Part shown: in pieces, positions 32,773-44,110 of the stretch
Layout of the letters: every line of letters starts with the position of its first letter
How positions within the stretch are numbered: the stretch's first letter is position 1
Source: Ariolimax columbianus
Lineage: Eukaryota > Mollusca > Gastropoda > Stylommatophora > Arionidae
DNA length: 64,000 bases
NCBI GenBank assembly: GCA_036924085.1
Contig: JAVGWX010000004.1
Coordinates: 13,266,454-13,330,453 of the forward strand
Direction: 5' to 3'
Program-made: the position numbers and the translations under genes
Notes under the pieces: model-generated
What the model was told of the DNA's origin: nothing
What the model saw: only the letters and a program-made list of their open reading frames with translations
Database searches by the model: none

Positions 32773-33110
32773 CTGTATGTATGTATGTATATGTACATAT
32801 ATACTTAAATACTTACACACATATACATACATACTTACATACATATATACACCCACACATACAGACACACACTTACATACATACATACATACATACATAA
32901 ATACATACATACATACATACACACGCATAACAACACAGCCCCATACGCACCAACGCACGCACACACACACACACACACATACACATACACACACACATAC
33001 ATACATACATACATACATACATACATACATACATACATACATACATACATACATACATACATACATACATACACACCCATGCTTACACACAAATGTCCAT
33101 GCCAGTAAAT
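32721..33110. repeat. (TA)n, (ATGT)n, (ACAT)n and (CA)n microsatellites
   Basis: TA repeats at 32720-32761 pass into ATGT, then ACAT repeats at 32865-33072 with a CA-rich centre at about 32955-33000. All long frames here are low-complexity artefacts. Confidence 0.97.
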
Positions 33111-33214
33111 AGGACGCAAGCAAATATTTAAAGAAGAACAAGCCAAGTGGTTTACGAACTTGATAATCATATATTACTGCACTAACATAGTCTGTAATTT
33201 CTCTTCATAATAAA

Positions 33215-33840
33215 CACCAACATTGATAAACTTATCTCATCGCTTTATCAGTCCACCATCATTAATAAACTTATCTCATCGCTTTATCAGTCCACAAACA
33301 TTGGTAAACATATCTCATCGCTTTATCAGTCCACCAACATTGGTAAACATATCTCATCGCTTTATCAGTCCACCAACATTGATACACTTATCTCATCGCT
33401 TTATCAGTCCACCAACATTGATACACTTATCTGATCGTTTTATTAGTCCACCAACATTAATAAACTTATCTCGTCGCTTTATCAGTCCACCATCATTAAT
33501 AAACTTATCTCATCGCTTTATCAGTCCACAAACATTGGTAAACATATCTCATCGCTTTATCAGTCCACCATCATTAATAAACTTATCTCATCGCTTTATC
33601 AGTCCACAAACATTGGTAAACATATCTCATCGCTTTATCAGTCCACCAACATTGGTAAACATATCTCATCGCTTTATCAGTCCACCAACATTGATACACT
33701 TATCTCATCGCTTTATCAGTCCACCAACATTGATACACTTATCTGATCGTTTTATTAGTCCACCAACATTAATAAACTTATCTCGTCGCTTTATTAGTCC
33801 ACCAACATTAATAAACTTATCTCATCGCTTTATCGGTGCA
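33215..33840. repeat. 39-bp minisatellite, 16 copies, with block duplication
   Basis: The unit is CCACCAACATTGATAAACTT, ATCTCATCGCTTTATCAGT. As 39 bp is 13 codons, a 213-codon frame of ISPPTLINLSHRF repeats results. Variant order shows that units 2-7 recur as units 10-15, a duplicated block offset by 312 bp. Confidence 0.95.
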
Positions 33841-34567
33841 AGGATCGTTTGGTTCATTCTGTAAGCTGTCTGGGTACCTACCATTAACATACTTTCTGGA
33901 AATGAAATCGATCATGCGATTTGATGTAGGCTAAACCATTCGAAGCAGCCGACGAACATATGCTTCTATTGTAATATGAACAGGACAACCAGTCCGGGGT
34001 TCCCAACCAATGTTTGAGCGTCCTTGACAAAATTATTGGCCTAGTTCTGTAACTCTTTCCCCGACAAACATTTTATGGTAAACATAAAACATTTCCTCAT
34101 GTGTATTCTCTGCAGAAAGTTTGTACTCTTAAACCCACGCTCACCCAATACAAAACAGTAAATTATTCTTTAATTGTACACTTTGTGGACATTAATGCCA
34201 ATTTGTATCGGAGCTACACACGTCCATGGTACGCTTAGCATCTGCTACTTATAATAATCACAACGCTAGATGATGATGTCATCTAGTGGTACTTCTAGAA
34301 AATACACTTACGTTACGGCCCTAAGTTCGCCGCAATTCTAGGATGTGCCAGACAGCGCGAGACACGGTATGCCAGCTATGAGATAGTGAACCAAATGAGG
34401 AATGGACAATATGATCGTACACAGACAAAAATAGACGAAACTTGAACAAATCACAAAATACACAAACCTCAAAACTTACAAAATATTAAGAGACACACAT
34501 TCAAATTCAAGGAAAAAAGCATATGCATACAAACATATGTACATAAATTAATGAGTAAACAATAATA

Positions 34568-34570
<3 letters not shown>
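33841..34570. other. No gene seen
   Basis: Over 700 bp of unique-looking sequence; no family motif recognised. Confidence 0.5.

Positions 34571-34660
<90 letters not shown>
34571..34660. repeat. (AT)n(AG)n compound microsatellite
   Basis: About 50 bp of AT followed by about 38 bp of AG. Confidence 0.97.
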
Positions 34661-34663
<3 letters not shown>

Positions 34664-35314
34664 AAGGGAAAGGAGAGCGGAAAGAGATAGGAAGCCTATG
34701 AAAACGAATTCAATGTATTCTGACCAGAAGGTTTGACTCAACCCATATGGAAAATCAAACAATTATTTAGCATAAACGGGTGTCGAAGATCGTAGGAGCC
34801 GGACACTATAACAGTGACTAATGTCTACCTTGACGTGGTGGCAAGAACTATTGAAATGGCTGACCACAGGAGATATAAACTTATTGGAGATGTCAATAAA
34901 CTTTTGACACAAGTGGACAGAGTTCAAGACCATTCGTCTCTGTGTATATCCTGTTGTAACTGTTATGTTAGGTAAACTCTTCATTTATACCAAAACTGAC
35001 TTCGAGAAGTATACAGAACGTGTTCAGGTAACATCAGGCTACGTTATGTAACTACGCTTGTTTTCTCATGGCAAGATGCCGTGGCGGTCTCATAGATGAT
35101 TCTTCAGTCGACTTCTAACCACCAGATCACGTCAGTTTCTATCACATTCATATGTCACCATATATGGATCTGGGAAAAACCACCCACGTGGAAAGATCTG
35201 CATGAAAGAAAAAGCCGTAATAATATATCACGCACAACAGGTGTGAGAATGGAGATTGAGAACCAATTTAACACTATTAGCTTCTGCGCTCTGGTGGTGG
35301 TGTGTGTGTATGTG

Positions 35315-35346
<32 letters not shown>

Positions 35347-35396
35347 ATGTGTGTGTGTAAGTGTATAAATGTGTGTGGTACCTTTTGTGGTACAAT
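34661..35396. other. No gene; (CA)n(TA)n(TG)n at 35315-35360
   Basis: Unique-looking sequence up to a compound dinucleotide repeat, then the target-site duplication of the LINE. Confidence 0.6.
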
Positions 35397-35411
35397 ACAT
35401 ATTGTTTTGTG
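35397..35411. repeat. Left target-site duplication of the LINE
   Basis: ACATATTGTTTTGTG, repeated exactly at 39516-39530 immediately after the element's ATT-repeat tail. Confidence 0.95.
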
Positions 35412-35414
35412 GGT

Positions 35415-35426
35415 CAAGATGGCGTC
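35415..35426 (+). promoter_or_regulatory. YY1-like motif at the LINE 5' end
   Basis: CAAGATGGCGTC lies 4-15 nt from the first base of the element. It matches the AAGATGGCG core bound by YY1, which occupies an equivalent position in mammalian L1 5' UTRs and sets the transcription start. A function here is inference. Confidence 0.45.
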
Positions 35427-35711
35427 GGACATGGTCGCAGTCGATTTCCCTCTTGATAAAACGGTGTTTTGTTTGTGTTTTCTATGATAACTCTCGGACT
35501 ATTAACGTGATTCCTGGATATAAATGTGCCGACTTGTGAATTAAGCATACTAATGTGAAAAAAGTGATGCAAAGAAGTATATAACAGTGTATTTTTAGTC
35601 GTGAAAGGTAGACTAATGTGTACAGTTTCGATAGGACAAAGCGTGGCCGAAACTTGACCCGGTCAAAGGCTAGTGTCGCTCCGTGCTGTATCGTGACCCA
35701 GATAACGAAGT

Positions 35712-37616
35712 ATGAACACTGAAACGAAGGAAGTCATCCTGACCCGGTCAAACATACGGTACTTCAGAAAGGAGCTCATCGCGCTTCGATCAGCACACTA
35801 CGTCCCTTCAAACTCAGATCTACATCTGTTGCGTGTGCTGAAAATACACTTAACCGAGGAGGCATCGGAACTCACAAGTATACAATCAAAGCGGAAGACC
35901 AGAGGAACGAGAGGTGGAAGAAGAATACACAAACAAATGCACTCAGAAACTGATACCTCAAAGCTCTACCCCAGCGATAAAAGAGAAGGGAAGGGCTACC
36001 GAGATAATGAGGCACACGCTGACACCATACTGTCTGCATCCGAACCCTTCACTAGAAGTCTTGACAATGTCTTGCCTCTAGAACATGTTGAGTCCGGACG
36101 AGAGGGTGAGGAAGATCCTGCGTCCATCTCCCTCAATATAAACACATTGCGCAACTCACGACATCACCCTACATATCACACCCTGACTAGCAGCTCGCAA
36201 CTGGCAGGGCCCCCAAACTGCAGCGGCGGAACAGGCAGAAAACGATCACGAAAACTACCCATCACGCTTGCAACATGGAATGTCCGCACGCTACTGGACA
36301 ACACCAAAGCAAACAGACCCGAACGACGGACAGCACTGATCGCCAGGGAACTGGCTAGATACAACATCTGCATAGCTGCCCTGAGCGAGACACGACTGGC
36401 AGAGGAAGGGCAGATCACAGAAGAAGGCGCTGGTTATACTTTCTTCTGGAGCGGCCGCAGCAAAGAAGAACGCCGTGAAGCTGGAGTTGGCTTTTCCATC
36501 AAGACCAACATGGTCGACAAGCTCACAAGCATGCCCAGAGGAATTAATGACCCCCTGGTTACACTACGTCTCCCCCTAATAGGAGGGCGCCATGCAACAC
36601 TCATCAGTGCATACGCACCCACAATGACAAATCCTCAGGAAACAAAAGATAAGTTTTATGAGGACCTTGAGGCGCTCATCGCTGCAGTCCCCAAATCTGA
36701 CAAACTGGTCATCCTCGGTGATTTTAACGCTAGGGTTGGCACAGACCATACAGCCTGGGAGGGGGCCATTGGCAGACATGGTATCGGAAAATGCAATAGT
36801 AACGGACTGCTACTTCTGAGGAAATGTGCCGCAAATGAACTACTCATTACAAACACCGCTTTCCGACTACCTGTCCGAAATAGAACCACATGGATGCACC
36901 CAAGGTCCCGCCACTGGCACCTCATTGACTATATTATCATCAGACGTAGGGATCGAGCGGATGCTATGGTAACGAAGAGCATGTGTGGTGCAGAATGTTG
37001 GACCGACCATCGACTTGTCATTGCCAAGCTAAACTTCAAGATCCAGCCCAAAATGCGCCCCCAGGGAAAGAAACCACCGAGGAGGCTAAGAGTCTCTCAG
37101 CTGAAATACGAACCCACGAGAGGAGTCTTCCAGGAAGAGCTTGAGGGTAGACTGTCTGAGCTTCGATTTGAAAAGAACGACATCGAAAAGAACTGGGCAT
37201 CATTGAGAAACACACTCTACGATACAGCTGTTAAACACATTGGCCCACTCACACGCAAGCATAAGGACTGGTTTGATGAGACGGATCTAGAAATACAGGG
37301 CCTTCTCAATACCAAACATGAAGAGCACAGGGAATACCAGAGGGACAGACCATCTCCGGCAGCAAAAGCTGCCTTCAATACTGCTCGCAAAGCTGTCCAC
37401 ACCAGGCTTAGAGAGATGCAAGACTCCTGGCTCAGCAAAAGAGCTGACGAAATTGAGATGTTCGCCGAGCGTCATGACACTAAACGGTTTTACGAGCCAC
37501 TGAAAGCTCTCTACGGCCCGCAGCCCTCTAGTAATACTCCAGTTCGCAGTGCGGATGGGGTACTGCTAACAGATAAGGTTCAGATTCTAGACAGATGGGC
37601 AGACCACTTCTGCTAA
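35712..37616 (+). pseudogene. LINE ORF, endonuclease part
   Basis: A 634-codon frame. Residues 1-180 are a charged, low-similarity N-terminus. From about residue 186 an exonuclease/endonuclease/phosphatase domain follows: TWNVRTLLD (Asn about 190), LSETRL (Glu about 225), VILGDFNARVG (Asp/Asn about 337-339), HLIDYIIIRR (Asp about 406) and CWTDHRLV (Asp-His about 431). These are the metal-binding and catalytic positions of APE-type LINE nucleases, all intact. Residues 470-634 form the linker to the RT. The terminal TAA at 37614 lies in the same frame as the RT ORF (37662-35712 is divisible by three), so it is a premature stop. The start Met is the first in frame after the leader. Confidence 0.92.
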
Positions 37617-37661
37617 ATACTAAACCACCCATCGTCCATAAATGAAGAGGCCATCCGGCGA

Positions 37662-39047
37662 ATGCCGCAGGTGGAACTGAAACTGGCGTTGGATGAAGTA
37701 ATTACTGAGGAGGAAGTCGACAGGGCAATCAGTTCACTATCTATAGGAAAAGCTCCAGGAGCTGATGCAATACCAGCAGAGGTATATAAGACAGCTGGTC
37801 CATCCCTCACCAGAAGGATCACTGAACTCTTCTGTCACATGTGGGCTGAAGGTAAAATTCCGCAGGAGCTAAATGACGCCTCAATCGTTCACCTATACAA
37901 AAGAAAAGGCAATCGTCAGGAATGCGACAATCATCGAGGAATATCGCTACTCTCCGTAGCAGGCAAGATCCTAGCGCGCTTACTGCTAAACAGGCTCAAC
38001 AAACACATTGAACAAAGCCACCACCTCCCAGAAAGCCAATGTGGATTCAGAGCCGGAAGAGGAACAGTGGACATGATTTTTGCCGCTCGCCAAGTACAAG
38101 AGAAGTGTCGAGAGCAAAATCAGGCCTTGTACACCAAATTTATTGATTTGACAAAGGCATTTGATACAGTAAACAGAGGAGGGCTGTGGATGATAATGTC
38201 TAAGTTTGGCTGCCCCAACAAGTTCATAACAATGGTGAAACAGCTACACGAAGGCATGTGTGCTCGTGTACTGGACAGCGGTGTAATCTCTAAAACGTTT
38301 CTAGTATCAAACGGAGTAAAACAAGGATGTGTACTCGCCCCGACTTTGTTCAGCATGATGTTCGCGGCCACGATGACAGACGCCTTCAGATCATTGGAGC
38401 TTGGAATACTCATAAAGTACCGCACAGATGGCAAGTTACTCAACTCCAGAGGAATGAATGCCAAAACCAAAGTGGCTGGCGACATAATCAGGGAACTTGT
38501 ATTTGCTGACGACTGCACTCTAATGAGCAACTCAGAACTGAACATGCAGGATGGAATGGACCAGTTCTCTGCCGCATGCGAAAATTTTGGTCTGACCATA
38601 AATGTCAAAAAAACAGAGGTCATGTACCAACCAGCACCAGGCATGCCGTACACAAAACCAGAGACTACAGTCAGCGGGCAGACGTTGAATGCCGTAGACA
38701 AATTCACATATCTGGACAGCACGCTGTCGAGATCTGTCAGCCTAGACGATGAGGTGGTAAGCAGAATAGCACAGGCCAGCACAGCCTTTGGTAGAATGCG
38801 CTCGATGGTCTGGGCACGTCGTGGCATCAGCGTCAAGACCAAACTCAAAGTCTACCGTGCAACGATCATTTCAACCCTACTATACGCCTGCGAAAGCTGG
38901 ACTGTATATTCTGGACATGCAAGAAGGTTAAACCACTTCCACACAGGTTGCCTGAGGCGGATATTCCACATCCGATGGCAAGATCGTGTCACTGACATCG
39001 AGGTTCTCTCTCGAGGGCTAACATGCCCAGCACCCATGCACTGCTAG
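37662..39047 (+). pseudogene. LINE ORF, reverse transcriptase part
   Basis: A 461-codon frame continuing the 35712 frame after the TAA. Motifs by residue: GKAPGADAIPAEVYK (about 28-44), RGISLLSVAGKILAR (about 96), SQCGFRAGRGTVDMI (about 124), motif A KFIDLTKAFDTV (Asp about 162), motif B NGVKQGCVLAPTLF (about 217), motif C LVFADDCTLMSN (Asp-Asp 283-284), motif D NVKKTEVMYQP, and thumb-like YLDSTLSRSVSLDDEV. The catalytic residues are intact. Relatives I remember have YLGSTLS where this has YLDS. It ends through a frameshift near 39015-39023 and joins the 39023 frame. Met 37662 is merely the first Met after the stop. Confidence 0.93.
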
Positions 39048-39463
39048 AAAAAGCACGACTAAGATGGGCCGGACACCTCGTCCGTATGTCAGACGAGCGG
39101 CTCCCAAAGAAGCTTCTCTACGGCGAGCTGAGAGAGAGATGGCGCGAGAGAGGGCGCCCAAAGAAACGTTTTAAAGGCGGTCTGAAGGACTCACTAAAAA
39201 GTTGTAAGATAGACATCGACACCTGGGAATGTCTTGCGAAAAACAGATCTGACTGGAGAAGCGCAGTCAAATCGGGTGTAGCTGCTGGTGAAGATGACCG
39301 TGTTGTGAAAGCCCAGAACAGACGCGAGACGCGGAAATCACGAGCAGCGGGAACACCATTCCCTTCTACAAACCTCGTGTGCCCGATATGTAGCAGATGT
39401 TTTCGTGCTCGCATTGGGCTGTTCAGCCACATGCGCACCCACACCCAACAGGGAAATCTGTGA
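39023..39463 (+). pseudogene. LINE ORF, C-terminal part with C2H2 finger
   Basis: A 146-codon frame, shifted by one base relative to the RT frame, resuming at MPSTHALLEKARLRWAGHLV. It contains the conserved LRWAGHLVRMSDERLPKKLL and GRPKKRFKGG tail and finishes with CPICSRCFRARIGLFSHMRT, then H, a C2H2 zinc finger (C-x2-C-x12-H-x3-H). The finger may help bind the element's RNA or target DNA; this is inference. Confidence 0.9.
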
Positions 39464-39515
39464 CAAGGATGATGTCGGCGGTCCACATCGACAACGATGG
39501 ACAGCTATTATTATT

Positions 39516-39530
39516 ACATATTGTTTTGTG
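39516..39530. repeat. Right target-site duplication of the LINE
   Basis: ACATATTGTTTTGTG, identical to 35397-35411. Confidence 0.95.
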
Positions 39531-39989
39531 AATGTATCGGGAACATGCGAATGAGTTTATGCTCTTAACCTCTGCTCTCCATGCACAGATCGCGCCATCT
39601 CAATGTTTCCTAGCTACTGTATATTGATGTAAGGACCGCCACTGCAACTCTCCCCCCCCCCCCTGCCGACATGACCCAACTTAATTATGTGCAGTCAGGC
39701 AGTCGTGGTATGTTGTAGCATTATGTTGTTGTTGCCTACTTGGTGATTACTGTACGACAAATGTGGACGATAGCAATAGTTTATATTTTCCTTTCAGATT
39801 CTCAGTCATAGTCGACCAGCACTTTTACAAGAGCGGATATCGATGTGCAAGTTCCAGATCTGGCACAAGCGGGATGTAGTAGTTGGAGGAGGGGGGGGGG
39901 GGGACTTCCTGATTAGTGGGGTCAGGCTCGAGTAGCTTATTTACTCCACTGCGTTGGGGCAACTGCCGCAGTGGGTAGTTAACCAATGT
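39531..39989. other. No gene; C and G runs
   Basis: C11 at about 39652 and G13 at about 39890; otherwise nothing recognised. Confidence 0.5.
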
Positions 39990-40432
39990 GGGAGATACTA
40001 CAGCTAGAGAGCAAGTTACCTATCAAACTTTAGGACAACAGGATAATACAGCTAGAGAGCAAGAAATCCTATCAAACTTTAGGACAACAGGATAATACAG
40101 CTAGAGAGCAAGAAATCCTATCAAACTTTAGGACAACAGGATAATACAGCTAGAGAGCAAAAAATCTTACCAAACTTTAGGACGACGGGATAATACAGCT
40201 AGAGAACAAGAAATCCTATCAAACTTTAGGACGACAGAATAATACAGCTAGAGAGCAAGTTACCTACCAAACTTTAGGACAACAGGATAATACAGCTAGA
40301 GAGCAAAAAATCTTACCAAACTTTAGGACGACGGGATAATACAGCTAGAGAACAAGAAATCCTACCAAACTTTAGGACGACGGGATAATACAGCTAGAGA
40401 ACAAGAAATCCTACCAAACTTTAGGACGACAT
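39990..40432. repeat. 49-bp minisatellite, 9 copies
   Basis: The unit is TAATACAGCTAGAGAGCAAG, AAATCCTATCAAACTTTAGG, ACAACAGGA. Variants (GTTACC, AAAAATCTTACC, GACGACGGG) recur in the same order, which suggests a duplicated multi-unit block. Confidence 0.93.
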
Positions 40433-41827
40433 AATAAATAGTGATGTGTTTACTCAACATTTAAGCATTAAGATAATTGCACGACCTCACTGAATCCTTT
40501 GAAAACACGTACGATATGTATTGTTCACTGAACACTAGCCTGATAAGTATCATGTCAACATAATCCCTCTATAATTATTGTCTGACATGTTTATATTGGC
40601 TATATTTAATTCTATAAGATCTCTTTCTCAGTTTTTTTTTTTAAATGGTAACATTTGTGCTATTGCGTATTTTCCATTTTTTGTTTTTCATTTGTCTTTT
40701 TTGTTCTGTTTTCATATGTCAATAAACTGCAGACCATCCATAATATTAAGACCACCTTTCTAGGAAAAACAATTCTTGAACTGCAGCCAGACAGGTTCAG
40801 GGGTATGGGACAAGCAACATAAAGGGCACGTGCTTGAGAAGTGGGATTATGAAGTCGTTTAATCTTCAACATTTTTCATACATAGTTTTACAATTCTTAT
40901 TTTCTGTACTTTAGTGGCAAATACAAAAAGTAATGTTACCAGAAATTATGAAACAACAAATTTTATATTTTACAATGGGAAATCGGCTTTTGGACCCACT
41001 AGTATATATAAAACAAAAACATTGATTGACAATGTTTGATTGTAAAGCCACTAAATAATATACTTCAAAGAAGTATGGACAGAAAGCGAAGCGTGTGTGT
41101 TGTTTGTTTATCGTTATCGATGAGGACCACTTTGTTATCCTTCACTGTTCGCAGAAGTTCGAAGATGACTAAATTAGTCATTCTGAATCTGTCACACTTA
41201 TAGTACAAAGACACCCCCTTCCACCGGGGTGGAGGATCTTTTTGCACACGATCCGTGAGGGTGAGAAAGTTTCATGCACCAAATATCGGAGACATTTCTA
41301 TCGTGTGCATTCTCCAGTAGACAGTGGTGTAACGTATAGGACATTAAAATAAAGTGAGTTTTATTACATTGAATGATGGTTGAGGACGTCAACCTCACTC
41401 TCTCGTCTTCAGCTACCATGATTCAATGGCAAGACATAGTAACAACGACTGACGGCAGAAGAGGTTGCATCTGGCGCCCGGGAGAGGCTACTGACAGGGC
41501 GCCACGCGCATGGTATACAGAGACTGAGACGCCTATGATGATTAGTGGGAGAGGGGAGGGGGGGTTCAGAAATGAAACCTCTGATGTCATAAGTTGCTAC
41601 TCAAGTGTATCAAATGTACTATTCGGTATGAATGAAACCCAGAGGAGGCAGCGAAGGTAGTCCAACTACATTGTGATGATGTGCGAGAACTAAAAACAAC
41701 AACGGTTCAAGCAGTTATGTCTATGGAAGCGTACTAAACATCAACAATTCGAGACCTAAATTAATGTGCAGAATACGTCATGAAAATGCGCAGACCTCTC
41801 TGTAGTCAGGGGGAACTGAGGCATTAG
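40433..41827. other. No gene seen
   Basis: About 1.4 kb without a recognised element. A 95-codon frame at 41373-41660 and others lack motifs. Confidence 0.5.
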
Positions 41828-42140
41828 TCTGGTCAGGCACAACATTCTAACCAGGAGTCTACACAATACACTGGCCAAGATCACTATCTCTCTTTCCTGG
41901 GGGGGGGGGGGGGGGGGGGGGCTCTCTGGAAACATGCTGTTTTCAATGAAGTCTGGTTATGATATGGATCGACGTAATCTTCATAGTAGGGAGCGTCCCG
42001 CATATACAGCCAAGCATAACACAACTGCCTGGAGGACAGCGGTCCAATTTCACCAGCAAGTTCGGGATGTGAGAAAAGTTCCTACAACCCGTCACTTGAC
42101 ACCCTTTCAGGGCGCCCAAAAGAGTCAACTTACTTAAGGT
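41828..42140 (-). mobile_element. E345 dispersed element, copy 6
   Basis: On +: AGTCTGGTCAGGCACAACAT, G-run at about 41900, GAAACATGCTGTTTTCAATG, ATCGACGTAATCTTCATAGT, GCCTGGAGGACAGCGGTCCA, CACTTGACACCCTTTCAGGG. A run of 22 or so G residues has been added inside this copy. Confidence 0.75.
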
Positions 42141-42363
42141 ACTAAAAGCAACCTCAATTACTGTCAGAGATGACCAATCAGTGAACGTCATCAATTTTAG
42201 AAAAGAAAGTGCCTAGCTGCACATATCTTGACAATTGGCACTGTGACCAGACACGAAATAGAACATAGATAGGTTCTATTATTGAACATTGGCGGGGAAT
42301 ATATACCGAAAACCAATAATTCACGTTTATAAACATTCACAATTATAGCGAATAGTCACCGGC

Positions 42364-42373
42364 TTGGCCATTC
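42364..42373. repeat. Target-site duplication (left) of the truncated LINE
   Basis: TTGGCCATTC, repeated at 42635-42644. Confidence 0.85.
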
Positions 42374-42634
42374 TTTTCTTCTTCTTCATCGTACGCAGTC
42401 AGACAGTAACCATTATTTTTTCGAAAAAAGCAGCGGTCATCCTGAGGCTGTCGACACTGCCATTGAGCTTGTCTAGTGTTGCCACTGGCGATGACCACAT
42501 CTGCTCTCTCTGATCCTCGTATGTCGGGCAGTTTTGCAGCAAATGCCCAGCGGTCATTTTCCCGGTACCACACGGGCATTTGTCGGTGCCACCTATCTTC
42601 AATTTGTTGAATAGGTGGTACCTCAGTCAATTGT
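42374..42634 (-). mobile_element. Short 5'-truncated copy of the 49-kb LINE family
   Basis: On the minus strand it encodes the last codons of the RT/RNase H LINE: KIGGTDKCPCGTGKMTAGHL, LQNCPTYEDQREQMW, SLRMTAAFFEKIMVTV, nearly identical to 51850-52055. It ends with a GAAGAAGAAGAAAA tail. TTGGCCATTC flanks both sides. This is about 260 bp of a 3-kb element. Confidence 0.93.
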
Positions 42635-42644
42635 TTGGCCATTC

Positions 42645-42889
42645 AAAATGCAGGAAGTAACTGGCAACCGTCCGACGTAAATTGTAACATTCATTGCTAT
42701 GTGGCATACATGACAGCTCGCTCTCTGATGAGAGCAGGGAGCAACTGATTTTTGCTTATTTTTTTCTAATAAAATAAACAACATTTTTCACTTTTTTAAA
42801 ACTCGCAATCTCTTACAGACACTTCTATTCGCTGAAAGGAAGAGCTTTCGGTGAATTCCTATTCTTGTTGTTAAAACGAAGAGAACTCT
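42645..42889. other. No gene seen
   Basis: Short AT-rich unique sequence. Confidence 0.5.
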
Positions 42890-44110
42890 CACATAATTCA
42901 CAGAGATCTCTCGCGGGTCCATAGAGACCTCTCGCATGCACATAGAGACCTCTGGACAAATTATAGATCACTCACTAAACAAGAGATCTCTGTCAGGCCC
43001 GTAGAGACCTCTGGAGAAATTAGAGATCACTCACGAAACAAGAGACCTCTCATTGGCCAATAAAGACGACTGGATAAATAACAGATCTCACGAAACAAGA
43101 GACCTATTTCAGGCCCATAGAGACCTCCGGAGAAATTAGAGATCACTCACGAAACAAGAGACCTCTCTTAGGCCCATAGAGACGTCTGCAGAAATTAGAG
43201 ATCACTCACGAAACAAGATATCTCTCTTAGGCCCATAGAGACCTCTGGAGAAATTAGAGATCACTCACGAAACATGAGATCTCTCTCAGGCCCTTAAAGA
43301 CCTCTGGCGAAATTAGAGATCAAACACGGAACAAGAGACCTCTCTCATGCCCATAGAGACATATGTAGAAATTAGAGATCACTCACGAAACAAGAGACCT
43401 CTCTTTGGCCAATAAAGACGACTGGATAAATAGCAGATCTCACGAAACAAGAGACCTATTTCAGGCCCATAGAGACCTCCGGAGAAATTAGAGATCACTC
43501 ACGAAACAAGAGACCTCTCTTAGGCCCATAGAGACGTCTGCAGAAATTAGAGATCACTCACGAAACAAGATATCTCTCTTAGGCCCATAGAGACCTCTGG
43601 AGAAATTAGAGATCACTCACGAAACATGAGATCTCTCTCAGGCCCTTAAAGACCTCTGGAGAAATTAGAGATCAAACACGGAACAAGAGACATCTCTCAT
43701 GCCCATAGAGACATCTGTAGAAATTAGAGATCACTCACGAAACAAGAGACCTCTCTTTGGCCAATTAAGACGACTGGATAAATAGCAGATCTCACGAAAG
43801 AAGAGACCTATTTCAGGCCCAAAGAGACCTCCGGAGAAATTAGAGATCACTCACGAAACAACAGACCTCTCTTAGGCCCATAGAGACCTCTGAAGAAATT
43901 AGAGATCACTCACGAAACATGAGATCTCTCTCAGGCCCTTAAAGACCTCTGGAGAAATTAGAGATCAAACACGGAACAAGAGACCTCTCTCAGGCCCAAA
44001 GAGACCTTTCGCAGGCCCATAGAGATCTCTTGAGAAATAACAGATCACTCACGAAACATGAGATCTCTCGAATAACTCATAGAGATTTTCGGAAATAAGA
44101 TATATCTCAC
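42890..44110. repeat. About 60-bp array with 352-bp higher-order period
   Basis: Base units of 59-60 bp read GAGACCTCTCTCAGGCCCAT, AGAGACCTCTGGAGAAATTA, GAGATCACTCACGAAACAA. A marker variant, GACCTATTTCAGGCCC, occurs at 43101, 43453 and 43805, exactly 352 bp apart each time. Six variant units follow it in the same order in the first two periods; the third is shortened. Confidence 0.95.

Larger units (their letters stand above)
35412..39515 (+). mobile_element. Apparently full-length APE-type LINE, 4.1 kb
   Basis: A non-LTR retrotransposon bounded by a perfect 15-bp target-site duplication. It has a 300-bp 5' leader starting GGTCAAGATGGCGTCGGACA, then one long coding region with an AP-type endonuclease, a reverse transcriptase and a C-terminal C2H2 zinc finger, a short 3' UTR and a TATTATTATT tail. 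The coding region has one in-frame stop (37614-37616) and one frameshift (about 39015-39023). The enzyme would nick target DNA and prime reverse transcription from the 3' end of its RNA. The clade is not certain: the RT phrasing (YKRKGNRQECDNHRGISLLS, AFDTVNRGGLW, NGVKQGCVLAPTLF) is of the RTE/CR1-like kind. A related 3' fragment lies at 28465-28645. Confidence 0.95.

Noticed and set aside
33223..33864. 213-codon open frame
   Set aside because: Entirely a 39-bp tandem array (13 codons per unit); no start context, domain or neighbouring gene.
38120..38848. 242-codon minus-strand frame
   Set aside because: Shadow of the LINE RT ORF; it includes complements of the motif A-C region.
41895..41922. 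Long G run inside E345 copy 6 taken as an insertion
   Set aside because: Homopolymer G runs also occur at 14700, 23140, 39890 and 48930; their lengths may be assembly or sequencing artefacts, so no biological claim is made.
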